Assembly: GCA_900547655.1 (NCBI GenBank)
Contig: URHQ01000087.1
Coordinates: forward strand, 1 to 8,787
Origin: an uncultured Collinsella sp.
GTDB taxonomy: Bacteria > Actinomycetota > Coriobacteriia > Coriobacteriales > Coriobacteriaceae
Length of the DNA: 8,787 nucleotides
Direction: 5' to 3'
Shown: in pieces, positions 1 through 4,694 of the stretch
Layout: each line of letters opens with the position of its first letter
Position numbering within the stretch: position 1 is the stretch's first letter
Notes under the pieces: model-generated
Database searches by the model: none
The model's input: the letters and a program-made list of their open reading frames with translations, nothing else
What the model was told of the DNA's origin: nothing
Made by a program: the position numbers and the translations under genes

Positions 1-26
1 GATCCGGTTCCACCGGGCCGCGCGGC

Positions 27-126
27 AAGGAGATATATTGCCAGACCGGAGGGGCTCCGGGGGCGGGAATCTGGCACTCCATATTTTGTTCACAAATGAA
101 TATGTCCCTCAGTCGCGTCCCTGAGG
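27..126. other. Hairpin-rich stretch with no supported gene
   Basis: The first 126 bases hold no convincing gene. A nested inverted repeat is visible: outer arms GCCAGA (40-45) and TCTGGC (70-75) enclose CCGGAG-GGG-CTCCGG (46-60). A second one has arms CCTCAG (107-112) and CTGAGG (121-126). On the plus strand a strong Shine-Dalgarno-like AAGGAG (27-32) sits five bases before a TTG that opens only 28 codons (38-124). That frame is too short, too glycine-rich and too structured to call a gene. The hairpins could be terminators or the edge of a degenerate repeat; neither is followed by a T-run. Confidence 0.3.
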
Positions 127-294
127 TTATAACTGAAGCATTGGCTTCTGATATTGGCGATGACCAGCTGGTTTATAGGTGTTAAGGCATCGGTCATCTC
201 TGGAGCGCCACTTTACTCCAAAAGCATCAGCTATTTGTTTCCCGTCGGTAAAAGGCAGGTTTTGTTCGCCAAGCGTTCTTATATATAGAGAAGT
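127..294 (-). pseudogene. Probable C-terminal remnant of an unknown protein
   Basis: A minus-strand frame ends at TAA (127-129) and reads as 55 residues of protein-like composition: balanced charges, with a stretch ADAFGVKWRSRDDRCLNTYK in the middle. The frame has no ATG, GTG or TTG in the readable part. Upstream it runs into the T-arm-like palindrome at 297-308 and the terminator beyond it, so if it is coding it lacks its 5' end. I do not recognise a family. The natural reading is a gene cut at the palindrome, leaving only its tail. The alternative is a chance open frame, which the short length cannot exclude. Confidence 0.3.
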
Positions 295-295
295 T

Positions 296-311
296 CGGGT
301 TCGAACCCATG
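296..311. repeat. T-arm-like palindrome module, copy A
   Basis: The 16 bases CGGGTTCGAACCCATG recur exactly at 1580-1595 in the same orientation. The core GGGTTCGAACCC is a perfect palindrome and matches the T-stem and T-loop consensus of tRNA. No tRNA body surrounds it: on neither strand do the flanks give a full T-stem plus acceptor stem. In both copies the palindrome is followed, after a short variable stretch, by A6-G and a UNCG-loop terminator hairpin. It is probably a fossil recombination or attachment sequence, or part of a repeat that follows RNA genes in this genome. Confidence 0.6.
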
Positions 312-315
312 CACC

Positions 316-355
316 GGCAACAAAAAAGCGATCAACCGGAGTCGATCGCTTTCTG
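316..355 (-). terminator. Intrinsic terminator, UCCG tetraloop, no visible RNA gene
   Basis: On the minus strand AGCGATCGAC and GTTGATCGCT (327-350) pair over 10 bp with one G-T wobble around a TCCG loop closed by C-G, a UNCG-type tetraloop. TTTTTTGTTG follows. It is built like the tRNA-Lys terminator further right. Just upstream in the transcript (361-369) the minus strand reads GCTCCACCA, which resembles an RNA 3' end. No intact gene precedes it. Confidence 0.7.
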
Positions 356-631
356 TTCTATGGTGGAGCATCCAAAGGATGTTTCCGAACTCACTTTCTC
401 GCTGCCATTCATGCTGTCGAAGCATCGTTCGACCTCCGCAGTCCCATGTTTTGAGGATCTGCCGTGTTTATCACTGCTATTAATGAGTGTGCGGAAGTGA
501 TCCTCATACAGATACGTGCGATCCGCCAGAGAACTGAGAAGCATCTTTCTGCAGCCCTCGTTGTCTATCCTCGCATCTCTCAGGTCTTCCGGAAATTCAC
601 AAGCAGTCTTAGGGTCAGTTTGTTTCTGCTT
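332..631 (-). pseudogene. Possible truncated or decayed small protein gene
   Basis: A minus-strand frame of 99 codons stays open from just after a TGA (632-634) to a TGA at 332-334. Its codons favour purines in position one, and the protein is hydrophilic and ordinary in composition (stretches such as CEFPEDLRDARIDNEGCRK and HGTAEVERCFDSMNGSEK). The first ATG is at 542-544, giving 70 residues, with only a weak distant GAGGG as ribosome site. The last residues run through the GCTCCACCA sequence and into the terminator hairpin, so the natural C-terminus is probably lost and foreign sequence is being read. I do not recognise the family. It lies just downstream of the TraX gene on the same strand. 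Confidence 0.35.
361..369 (-). other. Orphan RNA 3'-end-like sequence GCTCCACCA
   Basis: The minus strand reads GCTCCACCA, ending in CCA, and is followed 10 bases later by a UNCG terminator. This is how many tmRNA genes end (…GCTCCACCA) and fits some tRNAs too. The sequence before it (…CATCCTTTGGAT) has no T-arm consensus, so no RNA gene body is present. It may be the short 3' fragment left at one side of an element that entered an RNA gene. Nine bases can also match by chance, so this stays tentative. Confidence 0.3.
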
Positions 632-653
632 TCAGAGACTTGTTTGAGAGTTA

Positions 654-1451
654 TTAAAGACAGTTCAAAACAATAAGTGAGACACCATAAAGCAGAGCAA
701 GGTGTGCCGGATAGAAAACGTAGAAGAAGTATTTCAGCTTCAGCCCTCGCTTGCCATTATAAAGATTGATAAGCAGCAACGAAACGACCGCGGCAGCAAC
801 ATCAGGATTAAATACATTAGCTGTAGCAAACTCAAATCCGCCGCCAACTATATGGCATGACGAAAGGAGCACTGCGCATACTGCAGCAAAGAACATCTTG
901 GCCTTGCTGTCGTGGAATAAATAGAATGCAGCCACAAGCAGAATGCCATACGCACCGCCATCCAGCTTAGTGTATTCAGCTGCCAGTGCTGTCAAAACAA
1001 TCAGAGCAATTTCTGCAATGTGCCTCTTCCATTTTGAAAGACTTTGTATCTTTTCCAGAATAATCAAAAAGACCAAGGAAAGCAGGAGCTCATACATAAC
1101 ATTCTGTTGCCGAAGGTCAAATAGCTGCCCGGTTTGAACGAAATCGTATATGGGCTCCGCAATGATTGCGAAGACAAGCATATTTCGCAGGTACTTCTTT
1201 ATGTCATGAGTATGCAAAAATCCCTCAACTATCAAAAAGCAAAATAAGGGAAATGCAATTCTGCCAAGAACATGAAGCACATCCGAAGCCTCGCTTAGAA
1301 TCGCCCACTGCTCGTCTGATATCTGATTGTACGATGCGTGAGTCATGATTCCATTGGTCAGGACGATCCTGCTTACATGATCGAGAACCATCGAAATGGC
1401 CGCTATTATCTTTAATGTGCTGCCGCTAATTCCGTATCTATCTGTTTTCAT
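654..1451 (-). CDS. TraX family membrane protein
   Basis: A 265-residue polytopic membrane protein of the TraX family (Pfam PF05857). F-plasmid TraX N-acetylates pilin; most chromosomal homologues in gut bacteria have no proven substrate and may be membrane acyltransferases. Visible family features are an N-terminal LDH motif (residues 23-25), the block GRIAFPLFCFLIVEGFLHT (63-81), a central LDGGAYG (163-169) and a C-terminal KYFFYVFYPAHL (240-251), with about eight hydrophobic segments between. Length is normal and the frame is intact. The start is supported by AAAGGA seven bases upstream (1459-1464), three bases from the tRNA-Lys-derived repeat. No other transfer gene is present. The gene is more AT-rich than the core genes to the right, which fits horizontal acquisition. 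Function here is unknown. Confidence 0.88.
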   Translation of the reverse strand: MKTDRYGISGSTLKIIAAISMVLDHVSRIVLTNGIMTHASYNQISDEQWAILSEASDVLHVLGRIAFPLFCFLIVEGFLHTHDIKKYLRNMLVFAIIAEPIYDFVQTGQLFDLRQQNVMYELLLSLVFLIILEKIQSLSKWKRHIAEIALIVLTALAAEYTKLDGGAYGILLVAAFYLFHDSKAKMFFAAVCAVLLSSCHIVGGGFEFATANVFNPDVAAAVVSLLLINLYNGKRGLKLKYFFYVFYPAHLALLYGVSLIVLNCL

Positions 1452-1466
1452 TTTGTTTTCCTTTCG

Positions 1467-1488
1467 TTGGGTGGGCCGTCAGGGGTTC
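1467..1488 (-). repeat. Copy of the tRNA-Lys 3' end (att-like direct repeat)
   Basis: This 22-base sequence is a perfect direct repeat of 1646-1667. In tRNA numbering it covers G57 in the T-loop through A73 plus five trailer bases. Similarity stops abruptly on both sides (G against T before, A against G after). Duplication of a tRNA 3' end is the usual mark of tyrosine-integrase attachment sites. The copies are only 179 bp apart, so this is a remnant, a tandem attachment site or a small repeat, not an intact island. Confidence 0.75.
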
Positions 1489-1496
1489 AGTCTGCT

Positions 1497-1560
1497 CCGC
1501 AGGCGGCCGCTGCGGCGCTTTCGCGCCTTGCGCGCTGCGCTGGCAAACGCTCACGCGTTT
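1497..1560 (-). other. Cluster of small tetraloop hairpins
   Basis: Three inverted repeats follow one another: CCGCAG/CTGCGG (1497-1515), GGCGC/GCGCC (1514-1527) and AAACGC/GCGTTT (1545-1560). Read on the minus strand the last two have loops GAAA and GTGA, both GNRA tetraloops; on the plus strand they would be TTTC and TCAC. That favours a structured minus-strand RNA, the direction of tRNA-Lys and traX. It lies between the tRNA-Lys terminator and the att-like copy. It could be a structured leader of traX, a small RNA, or part of a tRNA-tail repeat. No coding frame here is convincing. Confidence 0.4.
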
Positions 1561-1579
1561 ACTCAGCTCCGCGCCCCGA

Positions 1580-1595
1580 CGGGTTCGAACCCATG
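1580..1595. repeat. T-arm-like palindrome module, copy B
   Basis: Identical over 16 bases to 296-311 and placed the same way relative to a UNCG terminator. Aligned without gaps, the similarity continues weakly through GGC-AC-A6-G (to 1612). Here the RNA gene served by the terminator, tRNA-Lys, is present, which makes this the reference copy for interpreting the orphan one. Confidence 0.6.
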
Positions 1596-1605
1596 AAAGG
1601 GCGAC

Positions 1606-1636
1606 AAAAAAGACGGCCAACCGAAGTTGACCGTCT
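1606..1636 (-). terminator. tRNA-Lys intrinsic terminator, UUCG tetraloop
   Basis: On the minus strand AGACGGTCAAC pairs with GTTGGCCGTCT (1611-1636) over 11 bp with one wobble around a TTCG loop, followed by TTTTTTGTCG. It begins 14 bases after the tRNA discriminator base, so it closes the tRNA-Lys transcript. It should largely insulate traX from tRNA transcription. Confidence 0.88.
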
Positions 1637-1650
1637 CAACAATCTTTGGG

Positions 1651-1723
1651 TGGGCCGTCAGGGGTTCGAACCCTGGACCTTGGGATTAAAAGTCCCCTGC
1701 TCTGCCAGCTGAGCTAACGGCCC
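1651..1723 (-). tRNA. tRNA-Lys (anticodon UUU)
   Basis: A complete 73-base cloverleaf is visible on the minus strand: acceptor GGGCCGT/ACGGCCC, D-stem GCTC/GAGC, anticodon loop CTTTTAA with anticodon TTT, T-stem CAGGG/CCCTG with loop TTCGAAC, and discriminator A73. The anticodon stem GGGGA/TCCCA leaves position 27-43 as a G-A mismatch. The bases after A73 are CCC, not CCA, so CCA must be added after transcription. The gene has its own promoter just upstream and a UUCG terminator just downstream, hence a monocistronic transcript. Its 3' end is duplicated at 1467-1488, marking it as a probable integration target. Confidence 0.95.
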
Positions 1724-1732
1724 GCGGGTGGC

Positions 1733-1761
1733 ATTGTACCACGGTCTGGGACTATTCCCAA
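1733..1761 (-). promoter_or_regulatory. tRNA-Lys promoter
   Basis: Minus-strand -35 TTGGGA (1756-1761), a 17-bp spacer and -10 TACAAT (1733-1738) predict a start near 1726, only about three bases before the mature tRNA. The -35 box lies in the last codons of the aminopeptidase gene, just before its stop, and the spacer contains that stop codon. Confidence 0.7.
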
Positions 1762-3032
1762 CTCCATTGGCCGTTCTGGAAAATCACAACTTCACGTCCA
1801 TCAGGTGTTATGCCCGTAATATCGATATCGTCCGTGCCAATCATAAAGTCGACATGCGTGCTCGAAACGTTAACGCCATGCTCCAAGAGCTCCTCCTTGG
1901 ACATGTCATACCCACCCTCGATGCACTCAGGGAAGCCGACGCCTAGCGCAAGGTGGCAGCTAGCGTTCTCGTCATAGAGCGTGTCATAGAACAGAACGCC
2001 GCTTTCGCGGATCGGAGTGTTCTTGGAAATGAGCGCGACCTCACCCAGATGAGCGGCACCTTCATCGGTGTCAATAATGCTCGCAAGCGTCGCCTTGCCC
2101 ATGCGGGCATCGTAGTCCACTACGCGGCCGGCCTCGAACTTAATCCAAAAATCGTCAACCTTGTTACCGTGGTGAATGAGCGGCATGGCCGAGTACACGA
2201 TACCGTCGGCGCGCATGCGATCGGGCGAAGTGAAGACTTCTTCGGTGGGAATGTTGGGGAAGAAGGGGTGTCCATCGGGCGTCTTGCCCTTGCCGCCGGC
2301 CCACTCGTGACCTTTCGTCATGCCAATCCTCAGATCGGTTCCATTTGCCGCGGTGTAATGCAGGTAGTCGAAACGATTGTCGTTCAGGAAGCGCAAGTTC
2401 TTTTCGAACGCCGCGTCATGAAGCTCCCAATCGCTCTCCGGGTCCTGGCCATCGGCACGAGCGGTGTGCAGAATCGCATTCCACAGCTTATAGATTGCAA
2501 CCTCATCGGCGTCTCCCGGGAACACCTCGCGCGCCCAAGCCACGACCGGAGCGCCGGCGATACACCACGGGTTGATGTTGTAGTCCAGTCCACGGCGGAA
2601 GACCTTGCACTGCGTGTTCCTTGCCTTAGAAGCTGCAGCGGGCTTGGCGGGATCGATACCCTTGAGAGCCGCAGGATCCGCACCCTCGATAAAGATAAAG
2701 CAGGCACCGTCCTGGGCCAGGGAATCCAGCTGCAGGCGCTTCCACTCGGGCGTCTGCTCAAAATAGCTTTTCTCGACATGCTCGTACGTGAGCCTCGTCA
2801 CGGCATCATCGGCCCAAATGACCGTCACGTGGCCGGCGCCGGCAGCATAGGCCTCCGCGACCACCACGCGCGCAAACGGCGCGCACTCGACCGGAGACTG
2901 AACGACGACCTCCTGGCCGGGCTTGACGTTTACGCCCTTGCGGACGACCAGGCGCGCGTAGTTTTTAATCTTGGGCTCCAGGGCCTTCATGCCCTCCAGA
3001 GCCTCTTCGACCGTCAGGGCAGCTCGAATCAT
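1752..3032 (-). CDS. M29 family metallo-aminopeptidase
   Basis: Cytoplasmic dimetal aminopeptidase of peptidase family M29 (AmpS/PepS/AmpT type), which removes N-terminal residues from peptides. The chosen ATG at 3032 gives 426 residues and has GGAG six bases upstream. An in-frame ATG at 3044 lacks a ribosome site and would add four residues. Numbered from 3044, candidate metal and catalytic residues are E268/E269 in PTEEVF, H332 and E335 in AAHLGEVAL, H364 in SCHLALG, and H397 and D399 in STHVDFMIG, all family blocks in the right order. The N-terminal KPGQEVVVQSP and the C-terminal DGREVVIFQNGQWSWE are also typical. Length is normal and no lesion is seen. The gene follows the terminator of the purC unit, so it should have its own promoter. 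Its tail overlaps the tRNA-Lys promoter. Confidence 0.93.
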   Translation of the reverse strand: MIRAALTVEEALEGMKALEPKIKNYARLVVRKGVNVKPGQEVVVQSPVECAPFARVVVAEAYAAGAGHVTVIWADDAVTRLTYEHVEKSYFEQTPEWKRLQLDSLAQDGACFIFIEGADPAALKGIDPAKPAAASKARNTQCKVFRRGLDYNINPWCIAGAPVVAWAREVFPGDADEVAIYKLWNAILHTARADGQDPESDWELHDAAFEKNLRFLNDNRFDYLHYTAANGTDLRIGMTKGHEWAGGKGKTPDGHPFFPNIPTEEVFTSPDRMRADGIVYSAMPLIHHGNKVDDFWIKFEAGRVVDYDARMGKATLASIIDTDEGAAHLGEVALISKNTPIRESGVLFYDTLYDENASCHLALGVGFPECIEGGYDMSKEELLEHGVNVSSTHVDFMIGTDDIDITGITPDGREVVIFQNGQWSWE

Positions 3033-3060
3033 GTGCCACTCCATCTATCTATAGAACAGT

Positions 3061-3091
3061 AAAAAGGCGCGCCGCAAAAACGACGCGCCTT
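3061..3091 (-). terminator. Intrinsic terminator after the purC unit
   Basis: On the minus strand AAGGCGCG and CGCGCCTT (3064-3091) form an 8-bp perfect stem, with further weak pairing inside a T-rich loop. The stem runs into a five-T tract (3061-3065). It lies 31 bases after the stop of the membrane protein gene and ends the purC-membrane protein transcript. Confidence 0.75.
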
Positions 3092-3121
3092 ATATCTTAG
3101 CGATAAGTATGTATGCAAACG

Positions 3122-3697
3122 CTACTTCTTCTTGGAGTCCTTCTTGTCCTCCTCGGCAGCCGAACGCTCGATAAGAGCGTTGAGCTTGTTCTCGGACATG
3201 CCCTCGGCCTGCGCGCGGTACATGTTGCGCAGGGGACGAATACGAACGAAGTCGTAGATAAAGTCACCCAGAATGACGACGTAGGACAAAACAATACCGA
3301 CCATCTGGACGGGGCTGGACACCATGCCAGCGGGAGCGAAGTACAGCGAGGCCCAAATTGCCACGACGAGCACCATGCCAATGGCGAGCACAATCCACCA
3401 GATGCGACGGCGCTTGGTGTAGTCCTCGTCCTGCTTGAGGAGAATATTCGACACCGTATAGATGCGGTCCTCCTTGGCGCGCTGCTTAGCCTTGCGGGCG
3501 CGCTTCTCCTCTTTAGAGAGGCCCTCGAGGTTCTCGCCCTTCTCGAGCTCTTTGCGGCGTGCCTTAGACGAAGCCGGCACGACGCGAACGGAGCTCGCTG
3601 CTTGGCGGGCGGGCTTAGCAGATGCGGCAGACTTGCGCGCAACCCCGGTAACTTCGTGGGATTGCGTGCGCTTGTTCGTGGCGCTACGGGTACTCAC
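3122..3697 (-). CDS. Small two-helix membrane protein with basic N-terminus
   Basis: A 191-residue protein of unknown function. Residues 1-45 are rich in Ala, Ser, Arg and Lys and probably disordered. Residues 45-78 are strongly charged and likely helical or coiled. Two hydrophobic segments follow (about 98-120, and 128-150, which contains a central Gly and Asp). The C-terminus is charged and ends in DKKDSKKK. With two helices close together, both tails should face the cytoplasm. The start is a GTG (3695-3697) immediately after the purC stop (TAA then GTG); its AAGGAG lies inside the last purC codons, so translation is probably coupled to purC. I know no purine role for such a protein. It may simply be a conserved hypothetical neighbour in this lineage. 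Confidence 0.85.
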   Translation of the reverse strand: MSTRSATNKRTQSHEVTGVARKSAASAKPARQAASSVRVVPASSKARRKELEKGENLEGLSKEEKRARKAKQRAKEDRIYTVSNILLKQDEDYTKRRRIWWIVLAIGMVLVVAIWASLYFAPAGMVSSPVQMVGIVLSYVVILGDFIYDFVRIRPLRNMYRAQAEGMSENKLNALIERSAAEEDKKDSKKK

Positions 3698-4585
3698 TTA
3701 TGCGTTCTCCTTCATGCTTGTGAACTGGGAGCCCGTGATGATCTGGAAGGCCTCGCGATAGCGCTCGGACGTGCCATCGATGACCTCGGCGGGCAGGTGC
3801 GGGGTCTCCCCCGTCATATCCCAGTTGGCCTTGAGCCAATTGCGGACGAATTGCTTGTCGTAGCTAGGCTGGATCTTGCCCTCCTCGTAGCTGGCAGCAG
3901 GCCAGAAACGGCTGGAGTCGGGCGTGAGGCACTCGTCGATCAGCGTGACCTTGCCATCGATGACACCAAACTCGAACTTGGTGTCGGCAATGATGATGCC
4001 ACGGGTCGCGGCGTACTCGGCAGCGGCCTTGTAGATCTTGAGGGAAAGGTCACGAATCTGCGTGGCGATGTCCTCGCCCACGATCTCGCAGCAACGCTCG
4101 AACGAGATGTTCTCGTCGTGGTCACCGATCTCGGCCTTCGTGGACGGCGTGAACAACGGCTCGGGAAGCTTGGAAGCCTCGGTCAGGCCCTCAGGCAGCT
4201 GGATGCCGCAGACGGTGCCGTTCTCGTCGTAGGTCTTCTTGCCCGAACCGGTCAGATAGCCGCGGACGATGCACTCGATAGGAATCGTCTGGGCCTTCTT
4301 AACCAGCATGGCGCGGCCAGCGAGGTAGTCACGATACTCAGCAAACTCCTCGGGGAAATCCGCCGGGTCGATGGAAACGAGATGGTTGGGGACGATGTCG
4401 GCAAACTTATCGAACCAGAATGCCGAGATGCGATTGAGCACCTCTCCCTTAAACGGAATCTCGTCGGGAAGAATGAAGTCGAACGCAGAAATGCGGTCGG
4501 TGGCGACCATCAGCAGGTTTTCACCGGCATCGTAAATATCACGAACCTTGCCACGGGAATCCGGACGACGCTCCATCGTTGTCAC
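3698..4585 (-). CDS. purC: SAICAR synthase PurC
   Basis: Phosphoribosylaminoimidazole-succinocarboxamide synthase joins CAIR and aspartate using ATP to give SAICAR in de novo purine synthesis. Numbered from the chosen start, visible blocks are GKVRDIYD (12-19, nucleotide binding), ATDRISAFDF (28-37), signature IPIECIVRGYLTGSG (101-115), signature IIADTKFEFG (198-207) and LIDECLTPDSSRFW (215-228). At 295 residues it is the longer form of the enzyme rather than the roughly 240-residue form. AAGGAG ends at 4594, directly abutting an in-frame GTG (4592-4594). The GTG at 4583-4585, eight bases from that site, is therefore the likelier start; an ATG at 4574-4576 is also possible. It stands apart from other purine genes here and is followed without a gap by a membrane protein gene. 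Confidence 0.96.
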   Translation of the reverse strand: MTTMERRPDSRGKVRDIYDAGENLLMVATDRISAFDFILPDEIPFKGEVLNRISAFWFDKFADIVPNHLVSIDPADFPEEFAEYRDYLAGRAMLVKKAQTIPIECIVRGYLTGSGKKTYDENGTVCGIQLPEGLTEASKLPEPLFTPSTKAEIGDHDENISFERCCEIVGEDIATQIRDLSLKIYKAAAEYAATRGIIIADTKFEFGVIDGKVTLIDECLTPDSSRFWPAASYEEGKIQPSYDKQFVRNWLKANWDMTGETPHLPAEVIDGTSERYREAFQIITGSQFTSMKENA

Positions 4586-4616
4586 GTGAGTCACTCCTTA
4601 CCTAAATACGACAGAA

Positions 4617-4636
4617 ATGCGGGTTCTTTCCCGCAT
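4617..4636 (-). terminator. Probable terminator between kinase gene and purC
   Basis: ATGCGGG and CCCGCAT form a 7-bp perfect stem with a six-base loop in the gap between the histidine kinase stop and the purC ribosome site. On the minus strand TTTCTGTCG follows, a poor T-run, so termination may be partial. Because it lies about 20 bases before the purC ribosome site, it could also act as leader structure for purC. Confidence 0.45.
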
Positions 4637-4694
4637 GTTTTCGCAAACTCGGAGCGGCAGGGACGCGGCCCCTCCTTCACCGAATAGCGAAAAG

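Noticed and set aside
38..124. A 28-codon TTG frame after an excellent AAGGAG
   Set aside because: It is very short and its first half is the inverted repeat at 40-75. The ribosome-site match alone is not enough.
179..454. A 91-codon plus-strand frame
   Set aside because: It crosses the palindrome and the terminator hairpin, has no ribosome site and looks like shadow translation. The minus-strand frames here look more protein-like.
1571..1600. A tRNA or pseudo-tRNA at the palindrome 1581-1592
   Set aside because: On the minus strand a near-complete T-arm can be drawn, but the expected 5' half is absent: the terminator hairpin lies there instead.
1467..1712. Short plus-strand frame through the tRNA-Lys gene
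   Set aside because: It reads the tRNA, its terminator and the repeat as protein (VGRQGFEPWTLGLKVPCSAS), a well-known artefact of tRNA antisense translation.
1953..3062. A 369-codon plus-strand frame opposite the aminopeptidase
   Set aside because: The sense strand encodes a full M29 enzyme with its conserved blocks. The antisense product is featureless.
3048..3071. Possible promoter (TTGCGG, 18 bp, TATAGA) for the aminopeptidase
   Set aside because: The predicted start would fall at about 3041, inside the ribosome site of the chosen ATG, leaving no usable leader. The -35 is also poor and lies in the terminator stem.
3113..4687. A 524-codon open frame on the plus strand opposite purC and the membrane protein gene
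   Set aside because: It is antisense to two well-supported genes. Long opposite frames are expected from the biased third positions of GC-rich genes, and its product shows no domain, only Leu/Asp/Gly-rich sequence.
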